From Faeciplasma sp964650705 (GTDB taxonomy: Bacteria > Bacillota > Clostridia > Oscillospirales > Ruminococcaceae), in the NCBI GenBank assembly GCA_964650705.1, contig CAZYUJ010000011.1, forward strand, positions 1 to 58,335: a DNA stretch of 58,335 nucleotides, given 5' to 3'. The notes under the pieces were generated by a model that saw only the letters and a list, made by a program, of their open reading frames with translations, was not told the DNA's origin and did not search any database. A program made the translations under genes and the position numbers. Of the stretch, positions 23,422-31,993 are shown piece after piece; the stretch's first letter is position 1, and the number at the start of each line of letters is the position of its first letter.

Positions 23422-25020
23422 TTACTTCTTTGTGATAACAACTGCTGCTGCAGCGAGCATCATAGGAACGAGAGCGAGAGCTAAACCGGTCTTGGGGTTC
23501 TCTTCGGGAGCTTCTTCGGGTTCAGCGTCAACTGTTTCGTCCTCTTCCTCCTCGGTTGAGGGTTCAGTAGGATCGATGATCTCAACGACGTTTTCGTCTG
23601 TTTCATTTGTGTGGTAACCGCAGCAGATGCAATCGCCGTTAAGGTCGAATTCGTGAGGTGTAACGATGATCAAGCTCTTTCCGCCGACGCCGATCTGTGC
23701 GTGGTATTCGTTGCTGATGACAACGAAGCCGCTGAGAGCGACCTTGCCGCTGTTGGTAGCTATAGTGTTGCTTTCAAGTAAATACTCATCGGTGAAATAG
23801 AAATCTATATTGATGTTCAAATTGCCATCTTTATAATAGTCGCCCCTACAGTAAGCTGTTGCAGCCTCCCAGACCTGGTTCGGTGTAATGAGCGTTACGT
23901 TATAATCAGTATTACCAGCTTCGCCGGTATAAATATTACCGTCAAAGCACCATTCAAGATCGAGGTACAGCGTTTGATCAACGCGGTCCTTGTAGGAGAT
24001 GCTATAGGGTTCTAACTGATCCTCAGGATCTATAACAGTACCGTTAATGCTATAGAGAGATATCGTGAAGCCCTCAGGTAAAATAAAGGGGTCGAGTTCG
24101 AAGTCAACGTCAGACTTGAAAACGATATCGGTGATCTCGACGAGATCAGGATCTGTAGGTTCTTCGGGATCAGTGCTTTCAAGTAAATAATTATCGGTGA
24201 AATAGAATACTACATCGATATTCAAATTGCCATCATTATGATAGTCGCCATAACAGTAAGCACTATCAGCCTTCCAGACCTGGTTCGGTGTAATAAGCGT
24301 TACGGAATAATCAGTATTACCAACTTCGCCGGTATAAATATCACCGTCAAAGCACCATTCAAGATAGAGGCCCAGCAATTCGTCGCTGTAGGAGATCCTA
24401 TAGGGTTCTAACTGATCCTCAGGATCTATAACAGCACCGTTAATGCTATAGAGAGATATCGTGAAGTCCTCAGGTTGAGTATAGGAATTGGGTTCGAAGT
24501 CAACGTCAGACTTGAAAACGATATCGGTGATCTCGACGAGCTCGGGGGCAACGGGAACGGTAACGTATACTCTGGTAACGTTGAAATCTACAGCGTTCGA
24601 GGCTCTTGCGATCTGAATCTGCCAGTCTGAGGAAGTACCGCCTGCTGTTTCGAAATCAGAGATAAGAGTGTCGCCGTCAAAGGTCATCAGGCAGCCGTTG
24701 TCAATAGTAGAGCCGGTAGCCTTAACAGTGGTTGCGTATTCATTAGACCTGGTCTTGATCGTCAACTCGTTCCAATAGCCCATGTCTGCCCAAGATTTGT
24801 CGGTCTCTATGCAGATAAGAGCGCCTTCAGTGGATGCAGCGGAATAGAAATTCGCCTTGCCGTCATCATTGAACAACCACACGCCCCAGCTTTGAGCTGC
24901 CTTAGGGAGCTGACTGGTAGACCATTCCCAAGCTACTTTAGTTTCATCAGCTGCGAAAGAAGGCACAGCAAGCGCAAGCATCATTGTGAGCGCAAGCAAA
25001 ATTGCTAAAATCTTTTTCAT
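23422..25020 (-). CDS. Sortase-anchored surface protein with internal duplication and NPKTG signal
   Basis: The 532-residue exported protein has a signal peptide (1-23), an N-terminal beta-rich domain (about 25-165), then two tandem repeats of about 125 residues, each starting with VEITDIVFKSDVDFE, containing ISLYSING.VIDPEDQLEPY and EWCFDG.IYTGE.GNTDY, and ending NI...FYFTD.YLLES. A CxxC-containing HEFDLNGDCICCGYH motif, acidic linker, NPKTG, helix and KK close the protein. The repeats probably came from a recent internal duplication. Its last 80 residues are shared with the protein at 11865. Confidence 0.85.
   Translation of the reverse strand: MKKILAILLALTMMLALAVPSFAADETKVAWEWSTSQLPKAAQSWGVWLFNDDGKANFYSAASTEGALICIETDKSWADMGYWNELTIKTRSNEYATTVKATGSTIDNGCLMTFDGDTLISDFETAGGTSSDWQIQIARASNAVDFNVTRVYVTVPVAPELVEITDIVFKSDVDFEPNSYTQPEDFTISLYSINGAVIDPEDQLEPYRISYSDELLGLYLEWCFDGDIYTGEVGNTDYSVTLITPNQVWKADSAYCYGDYHNDGNLNIDVVFYFTDNYLLESTDPEEPTDPDLVEITDIVFKSDVDFELDPFILPEGFTISLYSINGTVIDPEDQLEPYSISYKDRVDQTLYLDLEWCFDGNIYTGEAGNTDYNVTLITPNQVWEAATAYCRGDYYKDGNLNINIDFYFTDEYLLESNTIATNSGKVALSGFVVISNEYHAQIGVGGKSLIIVTPHEFDLNGDCICCGYHTNETDENVVEIIDPTEPSTEEEEDETVDAEPEEAPEENPKTGLALALVPMMLAAAAVVITKK
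23765..24545 (-). repeat. Two tandem about-400-bp repeats inside the NPKTG gene
   Basis: Unit boundaries are near 23765-24150 and 24170-24545. Long identical stretches (for example around GGTTCTAACTGATCC and GACCTGGTTCGG) occur in both. These may recombine and change protein length. Confidence 0.75.
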
Positions 25021-25068
25021 AATTTATCCTCCGATAATCAAAAAATAATAGTATTAAATACCTTTATA

Positions 25069-25097
25069 ATTATATTACACAGAAACATGTTTGTCAA
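25069..25097 (-). promoter_or_regulatory. Promoter of the second NPKTG gene
   Basis: TTGACA (25097-25092), 17-base spacer, TATAAT (25074-25069). Confidence 0.85.
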
Positions 25098-25311
25098 TAG
25101 AGGGCAAAACAAAGAATATATTTTTGTCAGTTTGCACGAAATAGGGCGTTTCTATTTATCAGAGTGGCAAAAAACGAATCCGATCAAGCTGATACATATT
25201 AAAATATGAGCCTTCGCAATAACGATGGCGGGGATAGATTAATATTTAAGTATTATGCATATTGATATGTAACGGATATAACGGTGAATTATATTTGGGT
25301 AATATAGCATA

Positions 25312-25340
25312 TTGACTTTAGCACAATAGAGTGCTAATAT
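25312..25340 (+). promoter_or_regulatory. Promoter of the histidine operon
   Basis: TTGACT (25312-25317), 17-base spacer, TAATAT (25335-25340). Nearly the whole spacer is occupied by an inverted repeat. Confidence 0.8.
25318..25337 (+). promoter_or_regulatory. Operator-like inverted repeat in the his promoter
   Basis: TTAGCAC-N6-GTGCTAA is a perfect 7-bp inverted repeat placed exactly between -35 and -10, where a bound repressor would exclude RNA polymerase. The first gene of the operon codes for a TrpR-like protein, the natural candidate for binding it. Confidence 0.65.
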
Positions 25341-25385
25341 GTTAATAAGTTAAATCAATAAACACCCATAAGGAGGCACGGATAT

Positions 25386-25679
25386 ATGAGCGACAAGTAT
25401 CCCGAAAGCGTTGAAATGCTGATCAAAGCCATCATGGCACTTGAAACCGAGGAAGAATGCAAAAAATTCTTATATGACATCTGTACGATCAAGGAGCTAA
25501 AGGATCTTTCTTCGAGATTTGAGGTTGCGTGTTTGCTGGCAAACGGCGAGGTATATACGGACATTGCCGAAAAAACGGGCAGCTCAACAACGACGATAAG
25601 CCGTGTTAACCGATGCCTCAACTATGGTGAGGGCGGATATGAGCTGATCATCAAAAGACTTACGGAGGGTAAAAAGTGA
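25386..25679 (+). CDS. yerC: TrpR-like regulator YerC/YecD
   Basis: This 97-residue all-helical protein matches the YerC/YecD branch of the TrpR family: FLYDICTIKELKDLSSRFEVA followed by the helix-turn-helix YTDIAEKTGSSTTTISRVNRCL. Family members are found next to or inside his operons in Firmicutes. It is the first gene of the operon, and its stop overlaps the hisZ start. I infer it represses the operon through the inverted repeat at 25318-25337, perhaps in response to histidine. Confidence 0.88.
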   Translation: MSDKYPESVEMLIKAIMALETEEECKKFLYDICTIKELKDLSSRFEVACLLANGEVYTDIAEKTGSSTTTISRVNRCLNYGEGGYELIIKRLTEGKK

Positions 25680-26779
25680 ACGACCTTATTAACGTCTTGA
25701 AGCCGAGCGAGACAGCGACGTTCAAGCTTCGCACGATATATGAAAGCAGCGGTTATAAGCATTATAAAATGAGCAAATTCGAGGAATATGATCTTTATTC
25801 GAGCAACAAAGACTTTTTGCCGGGCGGCAACGTCATCACCTTTACAGATATGGACGGGAGACTGATGGCACTTAAGCCTGACGTGACGATGTCGATCATC
25901 AAAAACAGCAACTGTCAAAACGGCAGTCTTGAAAAGCTATATTATAATGAAAACGTATACAGATCGGGAAGATCGGGGCATTTCAAGGAGATCATGCAAA
26001 CAGGTCTTGAATGCTTGGGAGATATAGATACGGTGAGCACGTGTGAAGTTATTTCACTTGCCAAGCAAAGCTTGGAAGCGTTCTCTTGTGACTGTGTTTT
26101 GGACATCTCCCACATGGGAATTTTATCGGGGATCGTTGATGAAACGGGGCTTAATGAAGAGAAAAAGCGTGAGCTTTTAGGATATATCGAGAAAAAAAGC
26201 GTTCACGAGATCATAAGCCTCGCAAACGAGAACGGGATATCTGAAAAGTGCCTTAGAAAGCTTTCTTTGCTGTGCAGTCTTGATACCGACTGTGAAAACA
26301 CTCTTTCGGCACTTGAGCCGATGTGTGAAAGCGAGCAAACTGTTGAAGCGGTTAATGAATTGAGAACCGTTTTCGACGTTGTCGGGACAGACAAGCTAAG
26401 GCTCGATTTTTCTGTTGTTCAGGATATGAGCTATTATAACGGTATCGTGTTCCAGGGATTTATTAACGGTATCCCCGAGAAGATCCTTTCAGGCGGGCGG
26501 TATGACAGGCTTGTCAGAAGAATGGGCAAGAAGCACGGAGCCATCGGATTCGGCATCGAGACCGATCTTTTGGAGAAGATCTATCGCTTAAAAGAGAGCA
26601 AAGTCGAAGCTGTAGCTATCCTTTACTCAGCCCGGGATGATGCTAAACTGATAAATGAAAGTGCTAAGTTCCTTCGGGAGCAGGGCAAAAACGTAGCTCT
26701 TGTCAAAAACGTTTGTGACAAAACAGAATTTGATGCGATATACAGACTGTGTGACGGGGGGCTTGAAGCAGTTGAGTGA
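25676..26779 (+). CDS. hisZ: ATP phosphoribosyltransferase regulatory subunit
   Basis: The 367-residue protein is a HisRS-like paralogue lacking a tRNA-binding domain. It has FTDMDGRLMALKPDVTMSI (motif 2 region), VYRSGRSGHFKEIMQTGLECLG, and SGGRYDRLVRRMGKKHGAIGFGI (motif 3 region). HisZ and the short HisG form a hetero-octamer that makes phosphoribosyl-ATP and confers histidine feedback. The GTG start overlaps the yerC stop by two bases. Confidence 0.95.
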   Translation: MNDLINVLKPSETATFKLRTIYESSGYKHYKMSKFEEYDLYSSNKDFLPGGNVITFTDMDGRLMALKPDVTMSIIKNSNCQNGSLEKLYYNENVYRSGRSGHFKEIMQTGLECLGDIDTVSTCEVISLAKQSLEAFSCDCVLDISHMGILSGIVDETGLNEEKKRELLGYIEKKSVHEIISLANENGISEKCLRKLSLLCSLDTDCENTLSALEPMCESEQTVEAVNELRTVFDVVGTDKLRLDFSVVQDMSYYNGIVFQGFINGIPEKILSGGRYDRLVRRMGKKHGAIGFGIETDLLEKIYRLKESKVEAVAILYSARDDAKLINESAKFLREQGKNVALVKNVCDKTEFDAIYRLCDGGLEAVE

Positions 26780-27401
26780 GTTTATTAACATCGCCCTGCC
26801 GAAAGGACGCTTGGGCGAAAAGGTCTATGAGATTCTTGCGAAAAGCGGATATGACTGCCCTGAGATCATGGATAAGAACACCAGAAAGCTCACGTTTGAG
26901 AATGCCGAAAAGGGTGTCAGATATTTTTGGGTGAAGCCGAGCGACGTTGCGATCTATGTTGAGCGAGGTGCGGCAGATATCGGCATTGCAGGAAAGGACA
27001 TACTGTTGGAATACTCTCCCGATGTTTATGAGCTTTTGGATCTTGATATCGGGAAATGCAGGATGTGTGTTGCGGCACCGAAGGGGTTTAAATATAATAA
27101 TGAGAAGACTCTGACTGTGGCGACAAAGTTCGTCAACATCGCCGCCAAGTATTATGCACAAAGATCCGTTGACATCGACATTATAAAGCTCAACGGTTCG
27201 ATAGAGCTTGCGCCGATATTGGGGCTCTCTGACGTTATCGTTGATATTGTCGAAACAGGTAAAACGCTTTTGGAGAACGACTTGGAGCCTATAGAAACGA
27301 TAGTACCGATCAGTGCGAGACTTGTTGCAAACAAAGCGAGCTTTAAATTCAAAGCCGACAAGATCAAGCAATTGGCTCAGGCGCTCGGCGAGAATAACTG
27401 A
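26772..27401 (+). CDS. hisG: ATP phosphoribosyltransferase, short form
   Basis: This 209-residue HisG lacks the C-terminal regulatory domain, consistent with the hisZ next to it. INIALPKGRLGEKVYEIL opens the protein and DIVETGKTL is the PRPP-binding loop. It catalyses the first step of histidine synthesis, ATP plus PRPP. The likely start is TTG 26772, about nine bases after a G-rich site and overlapping the end of hisZ. Confidence 0.93.
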   Translation: MSEFINIALPKGRLGEKVYEILAKSGYDCPEIMDKNTRKLTFENAEKGVRYFWVKPSDVAIYVERGAADIGIAGKDILLEYSPDVYELLDLDIGKCRMCVAAPKGFKYNNEKTLTVATKFVNIAAKYYAQRSVDIDIIKLNGSIELAPILGLSDVIVDIVETGKTLLENDLEPIETIVPISARLVANKASFKFKADKIKQLAQALGENN

Positions 27402-27411
27402 TTATTTAAGG

Positions 27412-27490
27412 CAGGCGCAGGTGTGCGGTGGAGCCGAGCCGCGCCGCCGAAGGCGGGGCGAGCGAGGAGCAACGCGCAGCGCGCCGTGGA
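27412..27490 (+). repeat. GC-rich dispersed repeat, copy E (hisG-hisD gap)
   Basis: GTGTGCGGTGGAGCCGAGCC, GCCGAAGGCGGGGCGAGCGA and GCGCAGCGCGCC lie between hisG and hisD on the transcribed strand. Copy D has the same order. Confidence 0.8.
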
Positions 27491-27504
27491 AAGGAAGACA
27501 AGAA

Positions 27505-28782
27505 ATGATCAAAATATTAGAATACGGAGCGGTTTCCAACGACGAGATATTTGCAAGAGGAACCGCTGAAAAGGACGTCAGCGGAGTTGTATCCGAGATA
27601 ATTGAAGATGTTCAGACAAGGGGCGACAAAGCGCTTTTTGAACTTACCGAAAAATTCGACAAAGCAAAGCTTTCATCTTTGGAAGTGAGCGAAGAAGAGA
27701 TCAACGAAGCATTTGAGTTGATGGATGACGATTTTATCCGCATTATCAAGGATGCCGCTGAGAACATCAGAGACTTCCACAAAAGACAAGTCAAGAACTC
27801 GTTCATCATTTCCGAGAAAGACGGAATCGTTTGCGGACAGAAGGTAATTCCTATCGAAAAGGTTGGACTTTACGTTCCGGGCGGAACTGCTGCGTATCCT
27901 TCAACGGTTTTGATGGACTCTATCCCTGCGAAAATTGCAGGATGCAAGCAGATAGTTATGGTCACTCCGCCATCAAAGGACGGCAAAGTTGCACCTGCGA
28001 TTCTGGCGGCCGCAAAGATCGCAGGCGTTGATAAGATATATAAAGTTGGCGGAGCACAGGCTGTTGCCGCACTTGCAAACGGAACCGAAAGTATCCCAAA
28101 GGTTGACAAGATCGTAGGCCCCGGCAACGCATATGTAGCAGAAGCAAAGAAACAGGTATTCGGCAAAGTCTCCATTGACATGATCGCAGGGCCGAGCGAG
28201 ATATTGGTCGTTGCAGACGGAAAGAGCGACCCGAAATTTGTTGCGGCAGACCTTTTATCTCAGGCAGAGCACGACAGAATGGCGAGCGCTGTTTTGGTGA
28301 CTGACTCGAAAGAGCTTGCCGATGCTGTAGCTGCCCAAATCGAAGCTCAGCTTAAAAAGCTTCCCCGTGAGGATATCGCAAGAGAATCGATTGAAAACAA
28401 CGGCAAGATAATAATCGTTGATACGATCGACAAAGCTATCGAGATATCAAACGATATCGCTCCCGAGCACTTAGAGCTTGTTTTGGACAATCCCTTTGAC
28501 GTTTTGGACAAGGTTAAGAACGCAGGATCAATATTCATGGGAAGATATTGTCCCGAAGCTTTAGGCGACTATTTCAGCGGCGCAAACCACACACTCCCCA
28601 CAAGCGGAACAGCAAGATTCTCCTCTCCCCTGTCGGTGGACGACTTTATTAAGAAAACTCAGTATACATATTACACGAAGGATGCGCTTAAAGCTGTCGC
28701 AAACGACATAGCACGCTTCGCAAACGAAGAAGGCTTGCAGGCACACGCGAAGAGTGCAACTATAAGATTTGAGGAAGATTGA
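27505..28782 (+). CDS. hisD: Histidinol dehydrogenase
   Basis: The 425-residue enzyme oxidises L-histidinol to histidine in two NAD-dependent steps with zinc. Motifs: GLYVPGGTAAYPSTVLM, KIVGPGNAYVAEAKK, GPSEILVVAD, LLSQAEHDR (zinc region) and EALGDYFSGANHTLPTSG (catalytic Glu and His). ATG at 27505 follows AAGGAAG; the longer frame runs through the GC-rich repeat and is not coding. Confidence 0.97.
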   Translation: MIKILEYGAVSNDEIFARGTAEKDVSGVVSEIIEDVQTRGDKALFELTEKFDKAKLSSLEVSEEEINEAFELMDDDFIRIIKDAAENIRDFHKRQVKNSFIISEKDGIVCGQKVIPIEKVGLYVPGGTAAYPSTVLMDSIPAKIAGCKQIVMVTPPSKDGKVAPAILAAAKIAGVDKIYKVGGAQAVAALANGTESIPKVDKIVGPGNAYVAEAKKQVFGKVSIDMIAGPSEILVVADGKSDPKFVAADLLSQAEHDRMASAVLVTDSKELADAVAAQIEAQLKKLPREDIARESIENNGKIIIVDTIDKAIEISNDIAPEHLELVLDNPFDVLDKVKNAGSIFMGRYCPEALGDYFSGANHTLPTSGTARFSSPLSVDDFIKKTQYTYYTKDALKAVANDIARFANEEGLQAHAKSATIRFEED

Positions 28783-28787
28783 TATTT

Positions 28788-29843
28788 ATGAGCAGATTTT
28801 TGGCAAGCAAACTTTGCTCGCTCAAGGAATACGTTCCCGGTGAACAGCCGAAGGATCAGAAATATATTAAGCTAAACACCAACGAAAGCCCCTATCCCCC
28901 CTCTGACGGAGTGGTCAATGCTATCAATAATGATGAGGTGAGGAAGCTGAGACTCTATCCCGACCCCGATTGTTCCTCTCTGAAAGAGAAGATCGCAGGG
29001 TTATATGGAGTCAAGAAGGAAAATGTTTTCGTATCTAACGGCTCGGATGATATTTTAAGCTTTGCGTTTTTGGCATTCTCAGAAAACGGTGCGGCGTATG
29101 CCGACATAACCTATGGATTCTATAAGGTGTTCGCGGCATTACACGGAGTTAAGTCTGAGATAATCCCGTTGGAAGCTGACTTCTCGCTTGATCCGACGAA
29201 ATATTACGGTTTGAACAAGCTCATTGCTATCGCAAACCCTAATGCTCCGACAGGCTTGGCGCTTAGCTCCGAAGAGCTTGAAAAAGTAGCCGAAAGCAAC
29301 CCCGACAGCGTTGTTTTGGTTGACGAAGCATACGTTGATTTCGGTTCACAGAGCTGTGTTGATTTAACTAAAAAGTTTGACAACTTATTGGTGGTCATGA
29401 CATACTCGAAGTCAAGGTCTTTGGCAGGAGCAAGACTTGGATTTGCTATCGGAAACGAAGAGCTGATCAAGGACTTGGAAAGGATCAAGTTCTCGACCAA
29501 TCCATATAGCATCAACCGCCTCACACTCTTAGCAGGCGAAGCGGCTATTGATGATAACGAATATTACAAAGCCAACTGTGAAAAGGTCGTTGAAGCAAGG
29601 GAATATGCAAAGACAGAGCTTATCGCCCTCGGCTTCGACGTGACTGACTCGAAAGCGAACTTTTTGTTTGCGAGATCATCAAAAATTTCAGGCAAGGAGC
29701 TTTATTATAGGCTTCGTGAGAATGGGATCCTAGTCAGACACTTTGATGATGAGAAGATCTGTGACTATAACCGAATCACGGTTGGAACTTTGGGCGAAAT
29801 GAAGGCGCTTGTTAAAGCGGTTAAGAAGATACTTAGTGAATGA
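28788..29843 (+). CDS. hisC: Histidinol-phosphate aminotransferase
   Basis: This 351-residue PLP-dependent fold-type I enzyme has NTNESPYPPS at the N-terminus, VDEAYVDFG, and the PLP-lysine region TYSKSRSLAGARLGFAI. It transaminates imidazole acetol-phosphate with glutamate. ATG 28788 is preferred over an overlapping TTG at 28779 because its product starts at the usual point; the GAGGA site lies 12 bases upstream, so the choice is not certain. Confidence 0.94.
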   Translation: MSRFLASKLCSLKEYVPGEQPKDQKYIKLNTNESPYPPSDGVVNAINNDEVRKLRLYPDPDCSSLKEKIAGLYGVKKENVFVSNGSDDILSFAFLAFSENGAAYADITYGFYKVFAALHGVKSEIIPLEADFSLDPTKYYGLNKLIAIANPNAPTGLALSSEELEKVAESNPDSVVLVDEAYVDFGSQSCVDLTKKFDNLLVVMTYSKSRSLAGARLGFAIGNEELIKDLERIKFSTNPYSINRLTLLAGEAAIDDNEYYKANCEKVVEAREYAKTELIALGFDVTDSKANFLFARSSKISGKELYYRLRENGILVRHFDDEKICDYNRITVGTLGEMKALVKAVKKILSE

Positions 29844-29848
29844 TGAGA

Positions 29849-29917
29849 CAGCGAGGCAGAGTCGAGCACGCGCCCCGAACGGAGTGAGGGGCTGTGTGCG
29901 AGGTGTGCCGAGCGGTG
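29849..29917 (+). repeat. GC-rich dispersed repeat, copy F (hisC-hisB gap)
   Basis: AGCGAGGCAGAGTCGAGCACGC, GTGCGAGGTGTGCCGAGCGG: same subtype as copy A. Its end runs straight into the GAGGAG ribosome site of hisB. Confidence 0.78.
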
Positions 29918-29929
29918 AGGAGATCGCAG

Positions 29930-30517
29930 ATGAGAGACGCAAGAATTGAAAGAAAAACGAAAGAAACCGATATTTCGCTATATCTGAACTTGGACGGTCA
30001 GGGCGAATCTATAATCGACACGGGCTGTGGATTTTTGGATCATATGCTGACGTTGTTTTCAAAGCACGGCCGTTTCGACTTAAGTGTTAAATGCATCGGC
30101 GACACCGAGGTCGACTATCATCACACGGTTGAGGATATCGGGATATGCTTGGGGCTTGCATTAAAAGAAGCTTTGGGCGACATGAAAGGCATAACCAGAT
30201 ATGGCTTTATGATCTTGCCGATGGATGAGACTCTCATTCTAACCTCGATAGACATTTCGGGAAGGGCTCAGCTTTGTTATGGACTTGATATTCCCACACA
30301 AAAGGTTGGCGATTTTGATACTGAGCTGACAGAAGAATTTATGCTGGCACTTGTAAGAAACGCCGACATCACCCTGCACATAAAACAGCTTGACGGCAAA
30401 AACAGCCACCACATCATTGAGGGCACATTCAAATCGCTCGCAAGAGCATTAAGAACAGCCGTCAAGATCGACAAAGAAACAGAAAACGAGATACCCTCGA
30501 CGAAAGGTGTATTATAA
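29930..30517 (+). CDS. hisB: Imidazoleglycerol-phosphate dehydratase
   Basis: The 195-residue monofunctional HisB has the typical metal-binding motifs GFLDHMLTLFSKHG, DYHHTVEDIGI and KNSHHIIEGTFKSLARAL. It dehydrates imidazole-glycerol phosphate using Mn2+. ATG 29930 follows GAGGAG by seven bases. Confidence 0.97.
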   Translation: MRDARIERKTKETDISLYLNLDGQGESIIDTGCGFLDHMLTLFSKHGRFDLSVKCIGDTEVDYHHTVEDIGICLGLALKEALGDMKGITRYGFMILPMDETLILTSIDISGRAQLCYGLDIPTQKVGDFDTELTEEFMLALVRNADITLHIKQLDGKNSHHIIEGTFKSLARALRTAVKIDKETENEIPSTKGVL

Positions 30518-30519
30518 TA

Positions 30520-31137
30520 ATGAGTAAGATCGCAATTATAGATTACGGCGTTGGTAACCTTTTCTCGCTTGCTTCAAGCCTTAAGGCAATAGGAGCCGAG
30601 ACGATCATCACCGGTGATGCTGAAGAGATCAAGAAAGCTGACAAGCTGATTCTCCCCGGAGTCGGAGCATTTGAGGATGCGGCGAAGAAGCTTCGAGCAA
30701 CAGGACTTGACAGAGTTATTGTCGAGGAGGCAACAAACGGCAAGCCGCTTTTGGGAATTTGTCTTGGAATGCAGCTTTTGTTCGAAAAGAGCTATGAATT
30801 CGGTGAGCACGAAGGCTTGGGACTTATTGGCGGAAGCATTGTTCCTATCGCGGACTATGTGTCAAGTGATCTAAAGATACCGCACATCGGCTGGAACAAG
30901 CTGAATTTGACAAAGCAGGACTGCCCCATTTTTAAATATTTAAGCGGCGGCGAATTTGTATATTTCGTTCACTCGTTCTTCGGCACAGATTGTGCGTCTG
31001 ACGCAGCCGCTACAACGGAATATGGTGCCGAGCTGACTGCGGCAGTTGCAAAGGGCAACATTTACGGCTGTCAGTTCCACCCCGAAAAAAGCGGCGAAGT
31101 CGGGCTTAAAATATTAAGAGCATTCGGCGAAGTATAG
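30520..31137 (+). CDS. hisH: Imidazole glycerol phosphate synthase glutaminase subunit
   Basis: This 205-residue class I glutamine amidotransferase has the nucleophile Cys in GICLGMQLLFEKSYE and the His-Glu pair in GCQFHPEKSGEVGL. It feeds ammonia to HisF. It starts two bases after the hisB stop. Confidence 0.97.
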   Translation: MSKIAIIDYGVGNLFSLASSLKAIGAETIITGDAEEIKKADKLILPGVGAFEDAAKKLRATGLDRVIVEEATNGKPLLGICLGMQLLFEKSYEFGEHEGLGLIGGSIVPIADYVSSDLKIPHIGWNKLNLTKQDCPIFKYLSGGEFVYFVHSFFGTDCASDAAATTEYGAELTAAVAKGNIYGCQFHPEKSGEVGLKILRAFGEV

Positions 31138-31189
31138 ACAAAAGATATAGATGGCGGTATGGCTTTCGGAAATTTTTGACCGCCGGATG

Positions 31190-31249
31190 GCGAGGCGCGG
31201 AAGCGCGCCCGCCGCGGAGCGGCGGAGTGCGGTTTCGTGCCGAGCCGTG
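31190..31249 (+). repeat. GC-rich dispersed repeat, copy G (hisH-hisA gap)
   Basis: GGCGAGGCGCGG, GCCGCGGAGCGGCGGAGTGC and TTTCGTGCCGAGCCGTG; resembles copy B. It is nested between hisH and the hisA ribosome site. Confidence 0.72.
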
Positions 31250-31282
31250 AAGCTGAAATTTCAGCACTTTGGAGGAGAAAAG

Positions 31283-31993
31283 ATGAAGATATATCCGGCA
31301 ATTGACATAATCGGCGGTGAAGCTGTTCGCCTTTACAAAGGTGATTATGCTCAAAAGACAGTTTACGGCGATCCTTGTGAAATAGCAAAGAAATTCAAGG
31401 CATCAGGAGCTTTGCAAATGCACGTTGTTGACCTTGAAGGTGCGAAAACAGGCGGTACTCCAAACATTGAGACCATAAAAAAGATCATCGAAGCTACGGA
31501 TATATTCATCGAGCTTGGCGGCGGGATCAGATCTATGGATGTAATAGACGCATACCTCTCGGCAGGTGTATCCAGAGTTATTTTGGGCACCGCCGCTGTA
31601 AAGGACAAAGCCTTGCTTTGTGAATCAGTTGCCAAGTATGGCGAAAAGATTGCTGTGGGCGTTGATATCCTGGACGGAATGGTCAGGATCAACGGTTGGC
31701 TTGAAAATTCGGGTGTAGCGCTCGAAGAATTTTTGAGCGAATTACAGGTTATCGGTGTTAAAACGGCCATCTGCACAGACATTTCAAAGGACGGTGCGAT
31801 GCAGGGCACAAACCGAGAGCTATACAAAAAGCTGTCCCGGTCTTATGATATCAACATTATCGCATCGGGCGGTGTGTCCTCTATCGAAGATATTAAGGCT
31901 CTTAAGGAGATGGGGATATACGGCGCTATCGTGGGCAAAGCCTGCTACACCGGCGCTATCGACCTTAGTGAAGCTATTGAGGTGGCAAAATGA
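31283..31993 (+). CDS. hisA: Phosphoribosyl isomerase HisA
   Basis: The 236-residue TIM barrel isomerises ProFAR to PRFAR. It starts MKIYPAIDIIGGEAVRLYKG with the catalytic Asp, and VVDLEGAKTG, ELGGGIR and CTDISKDGAMQG follow (second catalytic Asp). ATG 31283 is eight bases after GGAGG; upstream open frame is repeat sequence. Confidence 0.97.
   Translation: MKIYPAIDIIGGEAVRLYKGDYAQKTVYGDPCEIAKKFKASGALQMHVVDLEGAKTGGTPNIETIKKIIEATDIFIELGGGIRSMDVIDAYLSAGVSRVILGTAAVKDKALLCESVAKYGEKIAVGVDILDGMVRINGWLENSGVALEEFLSELQVIGVKTAICTDISKDGAMQGTNRELYKKLSRSYDINIIASGGVSSIEDIKALKEMGIYGAIVGKACYTGAIDLSEAIEVAK

Noticed and set aside
25312..25340. CIRCE heat-shock operator in the his promoter
   Set aside because: The half-site TTAGCAC/GTGCTAA resembles CIRCE, but CIRCE has 9-base arms separated by 9 bases, whereas this has 7-base arms with 6 between. 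The gene context is histidine, not chaperones.
27313..27504. N-terminal extension of hisD through the intergenic repeat
   Set aside because: The extension translates the GC-rich repeat and the end of hisG; the conserved protein begins at ATG 27505 with its own ribosome site.
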